In this document: positions 25,429 to 35,700 of the stretch, in pieces | Layout of the letters: the number at the start of each line of letters is the position of its first letter | Position numbering within the stretch: position 1 is the first letter of the stretch | Assembly (NCBI RefSeq): GCF_002776525.5 | Contig: NC_045435.1 | Coordinates: 119,817,836-119,881,835, forward strand | Origin: Piliocolobus tephrosceles | Lineage: Eukaryota; Chordata; Mammalia; Primates; Cercopithecidae | DNA: 64,000 nucleotides | Direction: 5' to 3' | Position numbers and translations under genes: made by a program | The notes under the pieces: generated by a model | Database searches by the model: none | Told to the model about the DNA's origin: nothing | The model's input: the letters and a program-made list of their open reading frames with translations, nothing else

Positions 25429-26060
25429 CATAACTTATAGCTGTTAAGGTTGAAGTCTATGACAGTGAATTTTAAATAGATTTGAGATCATTTTCTATTT
25501 TCTCACAAGATTATATACAGCTATGTAATGATTTTATTTCCCATGTTTTATTGATAAAAATTCTTTCTATGGATTCAAGTTACACTAAAGTTTTCTTATA
25601 GATTCATATGAGAAAGCCTCAAAAATAGTGAACTTTTTTACATTTTGGATGCCATAACCACAACTAAAGATACATGCCTAGCACTGAATAAATAAGCTTT
25701 GACACAAAGCATTGATGCTTACTTCTCGTTATGTACTTTATTAATAAGGCAAGGATAATGTACGTGTTTCTGTACAATTTTCTTCTGAATAATTTTTTCT
25801 CTAACATTGTTGCTATGGGGACAGGGTCTTTGCTTGATTAGATTCTTGGACACTCTGGCTCTCACTCTTTTCTATTATCACCTGGCTAGCAGGCATTTTA
25901 TTAAAAGATATGGCTTGATTAGTGTAAACAAATATCACTACTTCTGTTCACAGGAATAGATTTTTTTTTTTTTTTTTTGGTCAAAGATACATCTAGCCAG
26001 AAAGAGTCTCTTCATCCCAGTGGTTAATAATGTATTTCATCATGAATTATTTTCTTCCAG

Positions 26061-26170
26061 TGTCAGACCATCAGAAGATATAAATTTAGGCATAAAATAT
26101 AAGGAAAGAAATACCTGCATGAAAGAAACACAAAAACCTTATTATGGTGAAGTTATAAAAAAATCATTCA
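26061..26170 (+). CDS. WDR49: WDR49 internal coding exon (second in the window)
   Basis: The acceptor is TTTCTTCCAG at 26051-26060 and the donor is GTAAGT at 26171. The exon is 110 nt. Of its three frames only the one that uses the first base to complete the previous split codon is open: frame 1 meets a stop at the 14th codon and frame 3 within 10 codons. The peptide starts VRPSEDINLG and contains KPYYGEVIKKSF. One base (A) is left over for the next codon. It is lysine-rich and has no recognisable domain. The preceding intron is about 22 kb and filled with L1 elements. The next intron contains a MaLR provirus whose outer edge lies about 230 bp downstream of this exon. Confidence 0.87.
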
Positions 26171-26284
26171 GTAAGTAGTCTCTGTTGTTAATGTATTTTT
26201 ATAATGTTATTGAATAGATTAGTGTGAATACAAATGGCTACTCTGTGTGTCGGGAATGTACCTATTCCTTAATAAACATGAATG

Positions 26285-26392
26285 TAATGTCCTGTGAACC
26301 CCATTTAACAAAGGAGAAAATTGAGGTACAGAGACATTAAGTCACCTGTCCAAGGCCCCACAGAATACTAGCAGAAAAAGTGTAAGGTCTAA
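26285..26392 (-). mobile_element. MIR fragment, antisense, cut by the MaLR provirus
   Basis: CATTTAACAAAGGAGAAAATTGAGGTACAGAGACATTAAGTCACCTGTCCAAGGCC reads as reversed MIR core in short pieces. It ends right at the provirus target site. Confidence 0.7.
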
Positions 26393-26397
26393 GTCAG

Positions 26398-28799
26398 TGT
26401 GTTGGACCACTCTTGCATTGCTATAAAAAAATGCCAGAAACTATATAATTAAAAAAAAAGAGGTTTAATTGGCTTACAGTTCTGCAGACTGTACAGGAAC
26501 CATAATGTTGGCATCTGCTTCGTGGAAGGTGAAGCAATAGCAGGCACATCACAGGGTGGGAGCAGGAGCAAGAGGGAGTGGGGGAGGTGCTACACACTTT
26601 AAACAGCCAGATCTCTGAGGACTCACTACCATGAGGACAGCACTAAGCCATGAGGGATCCACCCTCATGACCCGAACACCTCTCACCAGGCCTCATCTCC
26701 AACACTAGGGATTACATTTCAGCATGAGATTTGGGCAGGGACAAGTATCCAGGGTATATCATTTCATCCCTGGCACTTCCAAATCTCATGTCCTTCTCCC
26801 ATTGCAAAATAAGACCATTCCTTCCCAATTGTCCTCCAAAGTCTTAACTCATTCCAACATTAACTTAAAAGTACAAAGTTCAAAGTCTCATTTGAAACAA
26901 AGTAAGCTTCTTCCACCTATAAGCCTGTAAAATAAAAAACAAGTCATTTACTTCCAAGATAAAATGGGCGGTGGGTGGGGGGGCCGGGGGTGGGCGGGGC
27001 AGGTGAGATAGACGTTGGGTAAACATTTTCATTCCAAAAGGAGAAATTGGCCAAAAGACAGGGGCTATAGGCTCCAGGCAAGTCTGAAATTCAGCAGGGC
27101 AGTCATTACATCTTAAAACTCCAAAATAATCTCCTTTGATTCCATGCCCACAACCAGGGCACAATGGCACCAAGGGTAGGCTCCCAAGGTCTTGCACAGG
27201 TCTGCCACTGTGTCTCTGCAGGGTACAGCCCCTGTGGTTGTTCTCATGGGTTAGAGTTGAGTGCCTGCAGCTTTTTCAGGCATAGGATGCAGCTGCCAGT
27301 GAATCTACCATTCTCAAGTGCAGAGAACAGTGGCCCTCTTTACAGAGCTCCACTAGGCAGTGCCCCAGTGGGGACTCTGCATGAGACCTCCAACCCTACA
27401 TTTCCCCTCTGCACTGTGCTAGTAGATGTTCTCTGTGAGGGGTCTGCCCTGCAGCAGGTTTCTTGCTGGGCACCCAGGATTTTTTTTTTATATTCTCTGA
27501 AATCTAGGTGAGGCTGCCAAGCCTCCTTCTCTCTTGCACTCTATTTACCTGCAGGCTTAGCATCACATGGAAGCCACCAAAGCCTGTGGCTTACTCACTC
27601 TGGAGTGGCTGCCTGAGTTGTATCCGGCTCTTTGAGCCACAGCTGGAGCTGGAGCAGCAGAGGTACGGAGAACAGTGCTATAGTCCTTGTAGACCTGTGG
27701 GTCTGTGATGGGAGGGGCTGTCTAGAAGGCCTTCAAGGCCTTTTTCCTGTTGTCTTGGATGTTAGCTCTTGGCTCTCTTTTAGTTATACAGATCTCTTTG
27801 GCAAATGGTTGCTCCAGAGCCTGCTTGAATTCCTCTCCTGATAATGCTTTTTGTTTGTTTGTTTGCCACATGACTGGGCTTCAAATTTCCTAAACATTTA
27901 TACTCTGCTTTTTCTTTAAATATAACTTCCAACTTTTAATCATTTCTTTGCTCCTACATCTAAGCTAGGCTATTAGAAGCAGCCAGGGAATATCTTAATG
28001 CTCTGCTGTGTAGAAATTTCTTCTGCTAGATACCCTAAATTATCACTGTTAAGTTCAAGCTTCTACAGATGCCTAGGCCATGAACACAATGCAGCTGAAG
28101 TCTTTGGTAAAGCATAATATGGGTGACCTTTGCTCCAGTTCCCAGTACGTTCTTCATTTCCATCTGAGACCTTGTCGGCCTGTACTTCACTGTGCACATC
28201 ACTATCAGCGATTTGGCTACTACCATTTAACCAATCTCTAAAAATTTCCAAAATTCCCTTCATCTTCCTGTCTTCTGAGTTCTCCAGACTCTTCCAAGCT
28301 CTGCCGATTAGCCAGATCCAAAGCTACTTGCACATTTTTAGGTATCTTTTTAGCAATGCCCCACTCTTAGTACCAATTTTCTGTGTCAGGCCATTTTTGC
28401 ATTGCTGTAAAGAAATATCTGAGACTAGGTAATTTATAAAGAAAAGGGATTTAATTGGGTCACCATTCTGCAGGCTGTACAGGTATGGCACCAACATTTG
28501 CCCACCTTCTGGTGAGGGCCTCAGAAACCTTACAATGATGGTGGAAGGTGAAGGGGAAGCAGGCAATATCACATGGTGAAAGTAGGAGCAAGTTGGGGGT
28601 GGTGCCACACACAGTTAAACCACCAGATCTTGTGAGAACTCACTCACTATTGCAAAGACAGCACCAAGGGAATGGCACCAAACAATTCATGAAAAATATA
28701 TCCCCATGATCCAGTCATCTTCTACCAGGCCCCGTCTCCAACACTGGGAATTACAATTTAATGTGGGATTTAGAGGGGACAAATATCCTAACTGTATTA
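26398..28799 (-). mobile_element. ERVL-MaLR provirus (MST/THE1-like), two LTRs, antisense
   Basis: LTR at 26398-26761, internal region about 26762-28381, second LTR at 28382-28799. GTCAG occurs at 26393-26397 and 28800-28804, a 5-bp target duplication as expected for this class. The LTRs contain reversed CTCATGGTAGTGAG-like and AATTAAACCTCTT-like segments of MST/THE1 LTRs, and the internal part shows the usual MaLR text (CCAAATCTCATGTCCTTCTC, CTGGGCACCC). I found no intact gag-like frame: internal open frames are at most about 115 codons and broken. It is non-coding as it stands. Confidence 0.88.
26966..26999 (+). other. G-quadruplex-prone tract in the MaLR internal region
   Basis: Six G tracts of 3-7 bases with loops of 1-4 bases (26966-26968, 26973-26975, 26977-26983, 26986-26990, 26992-26994, 26996-26999). 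It is on the WDR49 coding strand. Confidence 0.75.
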
Positions 28800-28804
28800 G
28801 TCAG

Positions 28805-29259
28805 AAAATATGTGTGAAGTACCTAATACAGTTCTAAAAAAAGAGATGGCACCAGAATTTTTATTCTTTCCCTTAAGTGTTTAAGAAATGAAGATGAATA
28901 AAAACTATTTTTGCTCTCAGAAATCCTGAAGCCACACAAAACAATGTATTAGTCTAGTTGTTGACTGACCAGAAAAGAATTATAAGACCAGTAACCTAAA
29001 ACAAAGGAATCATTATTATACTAAGGTATATTGTTTAGAAACATAAATGAGAATCCTCCCTGAAGCTTTATTTTATATTAAAAATATGTTACTTACTACA
29101 AAATAATCTTTTCAACTTTTGTCCAAGGGAATGTCACACTTTCATAGAGCAGATATGTTGATTTCTAAATTTCTGATGAAATTTTGCTGTAAAAAGCTGC
29201 CTAATTATTTGTTAACATTCAATGCCCATTTATCAAGTAATCTCCACAGAGTTTTTGTT
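28805..29259. other. WDR49: Intron sequence without recognised element
   Basis: AT-rich; nothing recognised. Confidence 0.4.
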
Positions 29260-29340
29260 AGGTTTACATGAGATAGAGATGTAAAGCACTTTGACTACTG
29301 CCTGGCATATTACAGCAACCAATACAATCTTATTAGTAAT
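29260..29340 (+). mobile_element. MIR-like fragment
   Basis: GTTTACATGAGATAGAGATG, TAAAGCACTTTGACTACTGCC and TGGCATATTACAGCAACC match the 3' part of MIR in order. It is weakly preserved. Confidence 0.55.
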
Positions 29341-29394
29341 GTTATTGTTATACCTCGGAGCATAACCTTTGGGATTAAACATATTTCAACTTAA

Positions 29395-29520
29395 GTCCAT
29401 GGTCTGCTATTTAACAGTTATGTGAACTGAGACAAACTACTAAAGCATCCTAAGTCTCAGTTTCCTCATCTGTCTTAAGGGCACAATGATACCTTACATG
29501 TTGTAAAGATTTCTTGTTTA
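29395..29520 (+). mobile_element. MIR fragment, sense
   Basis: TGCTATTTAACAGTTATGTG, then AAGTCTCAGTTTCCTCATCTG and a trailing AATGATACCTTACATGTTG follow the MIR order. Confidence 0.7.
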
Positions 29521-29534
29521 ATTTGACATAGCAC

Positions 29535-29725
29535 ATTAAGTTTTCAAGGAGTGGTCCCTGGCCTAGCACCATAATCATCAACTGGAACTTACTAGAAATG
29601 GAAATTATGGGACCCTCATCCCTGCTTTCCTCCATTAGTCAGAAGCCAAGGGGCTCACACAGCAGTCTATGTTTTAGTAAGCCATCCAGGTAATTCTGAT
29701 GCCTGTTATAGTTTTAAATCCACTG
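29535..29725 (+). mobile_element. MER5-family DNA transposon fragment
   Basis: GAGTGGTCCCTGGCC, CATCAACTGGAACTTACTAG, GCAGTCTATGTTTTAGTAAG and CCAGGTAATTCTGATGC occur in the order of a MER5 (hAT-Charlie) non-autonomous element. Confidence 0.7.
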
Positions 29726-29729
29726 ACAT

Positions 29730-30448
29730 AAAATAAGACTTGTTCCATAGCAGCTGCTGAATATGGATTAGTTTCCTTTTCTTAGGTACTGAGCCACCAT
29801 CATGACAAAAACCCAGTTCCTACCTTCACAGAACTAACAAAGAAACATAAAATTATATCTCAAATTGAGCTTTTTATAGATTTCCATTCTATTATCCAAT
29901 TATTACATGAAGCACAGAGAATTTGTTTTCACTTTGTTCAAGACTTTGCCTTTAAGAACATGATTAAAATAGATTTCTATCATCTCATTGTGTGCCTAAT
30001 AAATACAGTAACACAGCTCTGGTTTATTTGATAACATTATTTAAAAAGTACCTGCCAATTCAAAATTTTAGATGTTTTGTTAAACTAAACACTGAAAAAA
30101 ATAGATTCCATTTCACAAAGGATACAATTTTCTTGTAGATAAAAGAAAAACTGGAGCTTTTCCAAAATTGCAGAATATTCATTTTCAAGGGAAAATAGCA
30201 GAAAAATACAAAATAAAAAAAATGAATGGGAAGCCTTGAGTTCCTTTTTGTGCCTTTGAATAAAAAGCAGTATGGATTTATTTTGGACAGCTGTGTTTAT
30301 AGGGTTTGCAGATCACTGCAGCTGTACCAGCTGAGTAATAGGAAGGTTAAATTTATAAACGTTAACTTGGAAATGTGCTAGCTCTTTCCAAGGAATTAAT
30401 GATATTGTACTCTTTTTCTCCCTGTTCCTCTGAAACCTGCTGTTGTGA
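29730..30448. other. WDR49: Intron sequence without recognised element
   Basis: AT-rich; its right end supplies the pyrimidine tract (ACTCTTTTTCTCCCTGTTCC) of the exon at 30451. Confidence 0.45.
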
Positions 30449-30450
30449 AG

Positions 30451-30597
30451 GTGCATTTAGGTCATTAAGCATTGGAGTCCTGGAAGAGCTGCCTGAAGTG
30501 AATAAACCTGCTTTCCTTCTAGACCCTGAGAAATACTTTAGGAAAGAGCCAGAGAAGGAGCGTCCCCAAATTCCAGAGGCCCCGTCACTTTTTGAAA
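30451..30597 (+). CDS. WDR49: WDR49 penultimate coding exon
   Basis: The exon is 147 nt (49 codons), so it keeps the phase. Its donor is GAAAGTAAGT with GT at 30598. The acceptor that keeps the frame is the AG at 30449-30450 (TGTGAAG). A second AG at 30459-30460 (CATTTAG) looks equally plausible as a site but would bring a TAA stop two codons after the junction. The peptide contains LEELPEVNKPAFLLDPEKY and ends IPEAPSLFE, followed by a split codon. It is proline- and glutamate-rich and looks unstructured. Identity rests on the unbroken phase with the exons on both sides and on recalled similarity to the WDR49 C-terminus. The exact 5' boundary is the least certain part. Confidence 0.83.
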
Positions 30598-30649
30598 GTA
30601 AGTTCTCAGCCATCATACACCTCTACTATCCCTCTTCATGAAACTTAAT

Positions 30650-31770
30650 CATTTAAAAATAGAGTAGAAAAGCATGAAAATAACAAGTGTTTGCCTTGTA
30701 GGTTGCCGTGAAACAGTGTGGTTTGACTGTTAAGATTTATAGTTCAGCTGCTGATCTGTGCTCTCAGATAGGACAGCCAACAGGCTGGGATATATGAAAT
30801 GAATATTTTTATTTTGTTCCTTTTCTGAAGTTAGAATGCCATGAACACATATCCATGAATCTTCCATGGATGAGAATCTCTCTCCCCAAATAACCTTAAT
30901 TTTCAAAACCGATGCTGGAGGAAGCCATCATAAGACCACTTTAGAACACAGTGTCTGGCAATCTTGTTTTATTTTCATGTGAAACACTCTAAATAGAGAT
31001 GACTTAAAATGTATTGTCTTAAAGTCTTCCAGCTGCAGAGCTAGGCTAATGAGATGAGAAGACAAGAAAGCTTAAGTTAGAAACTATAAGTGAATGATGT
31101 CTAAAGATATAGAAACAAGATGTACAAAATAATTCTTTATTTTTCAGACTATTATAGTCTTCTGAGTTCTTAAAAGTTTGAGGAATAATTCTGTAGAAAA
31201 ATTCTTCCAGCCAAGAAGGGTCCTGTGGGAGAATAGGTAACACAACCTGATTCTCAGTGAAGCACTCAGAAAGCATATGGACACTGCAGGGAAGCTCATT
31301 TAAAATAATTAATAAAGAGTTCAAGTTTTCAGCTTGTAAGAATCAGAAAAAATCAGAATTAAACTAAGCCATCTGAGATCTGTGGTTTCAAACTGTTAAA
31401 ATCCTCTGAGCTGGGGTTCAACATCATCCTTGATAAATAATAATGTTTGCAGTAGAAAGGTGTTTCCTTATATCCACAGTTAGGGAAGTTTAAGAGTCTC
31501 CTCTTTGCTTTGTGCCTATGGAAAGGGAGAACAGCTGGTCAACATTTTTGTTGTTGTTGAAATTCTACTTATAGGCAAGGTACAGCTGTCATACTTCATT
31601 ATCGTAGTTAACAGTCTAATTATTATCAGGTTTTTTTTTTCTTTTTCTTTTAAAAAAAACATTTTCTTAGAATTTCTCTTTGCTTGCTCTTGTGTGGGTA
31701 ATCTATGGTTTCTGCTCATTTCTCTTAAAAACTAAGCCAGAACTTTAGGGCTTTTTTTGCGGGCTCAGAA
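30650..31770. other. WDR49: Intron sequence without recognised element
   Basis: Unique-looking AT-rich sequence. The 31505-31735 frames are low-complexity and show no protein signature. Confidence 0.4.
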
Positions 31771-31772
31771 AA

Positions 31773-32517
31773 TGATACCCCAAAATATGCCACTTTGGCA
31801 TGTTAAGTGCTTTGAATGAAGTAGATTGAAAGGCCTCAGAACCAGTCTCTCTTACCTTCTCCTGCTGTCTACCCTGCTTTTCCTTTCAAAGTTCAGGGAG
31901 GGTTTCTCTCTGTAATTCCCTTATCTGACTGAGGAGGGTTCTTCCTAAAGAAATGCAACTGTATTGAACCTCCTCTCTAAGAATCTCATCAAACAACCAG
32001 GAAATGTTATTTATCAGAGGAGAAATTAAAAGTCATCACCACATCCAAACAGGCTATTGCCTACTTTTCTGGCGGGTGCTCTAAAATAACTCTTTTTTAA
32101 CCTAAGAGACTACCTGCATAATAAGACAACCTTTGTTCACAGTGCAGTTCTACCCCTCACCTTTTAAAACTTGTCATCAGCTCCCCCAGAGCACAAAGAA
32201 ACTTTGTCCCGGGCTATTTTCTGTTCCTTGGGCTCATTCATTTCCCCTAAAAAGTATTTACTCTTCCTGTAAAATTGCCTACCCCTCTCACCCTCCCTCC
32301 TCCACCCTGCCATTTGCCATTTCCCTCTTCTCAGTGAATAGGGTATTTAAACTTCAACCCTCTGGCCCTTCTTTGAGTCTCATATTTTGTGGGGTTTTCA
32401 TGCACATGTGTACATTAATAAATTTGTATATTATTACCTGTTAATCTTCGTGTTTTCAATTTACTTCAGTAAGCTCAATTGCCCAACCTCCAGAGGGAAG
32501 GTTTAAACTCCCCTACA
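31773..32517 (+). mobile_element. Solo LTR-like element (class uncertain)
   Basis: It begins TGATACCCCAAAATATGCC and ends near CTCCCCTACA. The second half has an LTR-like layout: AGAGACTACCTGCATAATAAG, a pyrimidine-rich stretch, TAATAAATTTGTATATTATT as polyadenylation signal, then a T-rich U5-like end. An ERV LTR is likely. I cannot name the family and see no target duplication. Confidence 0.5.
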
Positions 32518-32610
32518 GCTCTAAATAACTCTTAGTGTGGCTGATAAGGATTTCAGTCTGTCATCCTATCATTTTTCACCAGGATGACTTACTTTTAAGA
32601 ATGAAATGGG

Positions 32611-32855
32611 GGCTGGGCGTGGTAGCTCATGCCTGTAATCCCAGCACACTGGGAGGCCAAGGCGGGCGGATCACGAGGTCGGAGATTGAGGCCATCCTGG
32701 CCAACATGTTGAAACTCTGTCTCTACTAAAATACAAAAAATTAGCTGGGCATGATAGTACATGCCTGCTGTCCCAGCTACACAGGAGGCTGAGGCAAGGG
32801 AATGTCTTGAACTCTGAAGGTGGAGGCCAAAATTGCACCACTGCACTAGCCTGTT
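32611..32855 (+). mobile_element. Alu, sense, 3' end replaced by a G-rich tract
   Basis: GGCTGGGCGTGGTAGCTCATG through CACTGCACTAGCCTG. The usual 3' end and poly-A tail are absent and a G-rich run follows. AAGAATGAA flanks it at 32597-32605 and 32881-32889, a likely target duplication. Confidence 0.9.
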
Positions 32856-32880
32856 GGGGTGGGGGTGGGGGGCGGGGGGG
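32856..32880 (+). other. Strong G-quadruplex motif
   Basis: G4-T-G5-T-G6-C-G7: four G tracts of 4-7 bases separated by single bases, on the WDR49 coding strand, at the end of the Alu. Confidence 0.85.
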
Positions 32881-33564
32881 AAGAATGAATATGGGAAGTA
32901 CTTCTCTTGTCCTTGTGAGCCACAAACAGAATGACCAGTAAAAAAGATCCAGACATAGGACAAGGTTGTAAAGATAGTCCAGATACAGGTATGCATACAG
33001 GAAGAAACCAAGACAGAAAATGGAGTCAGAATTGAGGCCAGATGAATAGATGACAGAGAATATGCAAATCTGGAGGAAAGAAGCGAGAGAGACAGGTAAT
33101 GAGAGCAGCAAAGACCTCTCTTCAGTGGGTGAGAGTTCCTGCTTCTATGAAGAATCTTTTATATAAGCTGTGGCAGAAGGAAGCCACACATGAATTCTTC
33201 ATATGGGCAGGGAAGATGTGTGGGTGAAGAGGTGGGGTTAATGGCTGGGCAGAAATAACCAAAATACCTAAAAGACTCTAATAAATTTTCAAAGAGATTT
33301 TTTTTCCCCTGGATTTCTTATTAAAATTTCCTGTAACTTCCCCACAGTTTTTAGAAGATGTTTTCTTTCTTTTGGTTTTTTATTTTCTTTCTTCAGTTTT
33401 TCTTCCTTTACTTCCCTGTTTTGAAAGTATTTCCTCTTACTTGCCTTTTCTGCAAGTGAAAATAATTTTCTTTTAAAAGCTTCACCAACTTGTGAGAGAA
33501 ACAGATGCAGATTATTGATGACATAGGACACCATCAATGAGGTTCCATGAAAATGCCAGGAAAA

Positions 33565-33725
33565 AAGTTTGACTCATTCTGGCTGGAGCATGGGAAAGAA
33601 TTCAGTCACATTCGAGCTGGGACTTAAAGGATGAGTAGGTCAAAGATGAGGGAGAAAACAGGGAAATAGTGAGGAAGGACATATCAAGGTTAAGGAAAGA
33701 GCAGAAGTCAAAATGAATCCAAGTT
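33565..33725. mobile_element. L2-like LINE fragment
   Basis: GAGCTGGGACTTAAAGGATG, then AGGAAGGACATATCAAGG resemble the commonly seen L2-type segment. The assignment is by memory only. Confidence 0.35.
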
Positions 33726-33934
33726 GGCTACAATGAGTGACTTCCGGTATTGAGACATTAACTGAGTTTTACACATGTTAGTAGAGGTAAAGTAAAATGT
33801 GTTTGGAATGTGTTAAGTTTGAAGTAATGGTGTGCCATTTACAAATAAAGTTCTGGAGGATTGAAGCAGATTGTATATACACTCTGTGATATCAGAGTCT
33901 TTCACAAGCAGATACTCAAATAATGTTTGTTCAT

Positions 33935-34460
33935 TTTTGTATTTAGCTTTTCCTAGGCTAGATATTGCATATAGTAGCATTTGTGCTGGATGCTGAAGAT
34001 GCAGAGATAATATGTAGATACCCAGCCTTCAGAGATCTTGACATTGAAGTGGAGCGGGGAAATAGATAAGTAGACAAATAATTACATTCTACAACAAGGG
34101 CTATGATAGAGATACATACTGCATACTATGGGAACACATGAAAATCCAGAGATGACTTTTCAGGAAAACCAGAGTATACCCGAACTAGATGTTAAAAGTT
34201 AAGTTGCTATGAGCCGGGTTTAAAAAAAAAAAAAAGCGAGGGATGATACTCTGGTAGAGGAGTGGTATAGGCAGCTCTAAGGTGGTATAAATAATATGGT
34301 GTGCTAAAGGAGTTACATGTAGTTGCCACTGGCTGGGTTCTAGAAGGAGCTTGAAGAAAACGAGGCTAGACAGGTAGGTGGGGTGGCAGACCATGGAGCA
34401 TCTAGTAAACTATACTAAGGACTTTGACATGTATTTAATCAGAAGTAGGGAGCTATTGAA
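33935..34460. mobile_element. L2-like LINE fragment
   Basis: GTGCTGGATGCTGAAGATGC, ACATTGAAGTGGAGCGGGG, AATAGATAAGTAGACAAATA and AGGACTTTGACATGTATTT follow the order of the old repeat also seen at 41350-41925. Confidence 0.5.
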
Positions 34461-34529
34461 ATATTTTAATCATTCTGAATTTTACCATTTTGTATCCTAT
34501 ATTACCTCTTCAATGTTTATATTTATTTG

Positions 34530-35700
34530 TATTCTTAAAGTGATTGTTCTAGAAGTTACAATGCTTTTTCCTGTGCTCCTTATTCCTTCTTGTGGCACTA
34601 GGCTTTCATCTGAGACCATTTTCCTTCAGTCTGAAGAATTTTCTACAGAATTTCTTAAAATATGGGCCTGCTTGTGAATAATTTTCCCAGCTTTTACATG
34701 TCTGAAAAATGCATGTATTTCATTTTGACTTTGGAAGGATATTTTCATTGGATTTAAAACTCTAGATGTCAGGGTTGTTGTTATTGTTGTTGTTTCAACT
34801 TTCTAAAGTTAACGTATTTCCCTGCAACCATAGTTTCTGTTTAAAATCCTGCTCTTAATATTATTGAATCATCTTATTCTGGCTGCTTTTAAAATCTTTC
34901 TCTTTAGCCTTGATTTTCAGATGTTGTACTGTGATGAGTCTAAGTACTGTTTTTATGTGTGTGTGTGTGTGTATTTATGCTACTTGGGGTTCATAGAAAG
35001 TTATCAATGCATCTTTCTTCAATTTTGAATAATTCTCAGCCATTATTTTTATCCAAATTATGTTTTATTCTCATTCCTGCTCTCTTCTGTGATGGAATAG
35101 CAATTACACATATGTTAGACTGTTTAATTATATCACAAATGTTTTTGATGCTCTTTTAATAAGTGGAATTAAATAATAGAATAAATAAAATGGAAAAACA
35201 TTTTATTTCCTTAGGTAGGCTTCAGTTTGTATATTTTATATTGACCAGTCTGCTTTTAAACGCATCTAATCAGTTCCCAGTTTCAGATTATACATTTATG
35301 TATATCTGAAATTATATATATACACACATATTTATATACTTTCAGTTTTAGAATGCCACTTGAATCTCTTTTATACAGATTCTAGTTCTCAGTTAAATTT
35401 TTTTCATCCATTTTGTTCATCTTTTCTCTCTGTTTTTGAAACATGTTTATAATGGTAATTTTTAAAGTCCTGGTTGACTAACTCCAATATCTGGATAATC
35501 CTTGGGTTGCTTCTAATACATGCATTTTTCCTCTTGGTTTTTAGTCTCATTTTTCCTGCTTCTCTGCAAGTCCTGTATTTTTTATTATATGACAGAAAAT
35601 ATAAAAGATCTATAGACACTAAAATTAATATTTTCTCTCAGCAATGGTTCACTCTTTCCTTAATTCAGCAGAGAGAATAAGACACTAATGACCTTAATCT
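34530..35700 (-). mobile_element. Old L1 (L1M-like) fragment, antisense
   Basis: CTTTCTCTTTAGCCTTGATTT, TCAGCCATTATTTTTATCC, CAATTACACATATGTTAGAC, and TCCAATATCTGGATAATCC are in the order of reversed old L1. A TG run sits at 34957-34972 and a TATA/CA run near 35310-35335. Confidence 0.65.

Larger units (their letters stand above)
3904..26060 (+). other. WDR49: WDR49 intron, about 22 kb, mostly LINE-1
   Basis: Between two phase-matched WDR49 exons. It contains two near-full-length antisense L1 elements, a short sense L1, Alu and MIR copies. I see no additional exon: the flanking exons already fit in phase, and long open frames inside it belong to L1, Alu or simple repeats. Confidence 0.8.
26171..30450 (+). 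other. WDR49: WDR49 intron, about 4.3 kb, carrying a MaLR provirus
   Basis: The intron starts GTAAGTAG and ends GTGAAG. More than half of it is the provirus at 26398-28799. The rest is MIR and MER5 fragments and unassigned AT-rich sequence. Confidence 0.75.

Noticed and set aside
27164..27511. 115-codon frame in the MaLR internal region as a gene
   Set aside because: It is antisense to the provirus and has no domain signature; it is chance openness in a GC-richer stretch.
28130..28432. 100-codon + strand frame as an exon
   Set aside because: It runs across the MaLR internal region into its LTR and lacks splice signals.
30461..30597. Exon starting at 30461 as the main form
   Set aside because: It breaks the frame two codons after the junction, while the start at 30451 joins both neighbouring exons in phase.
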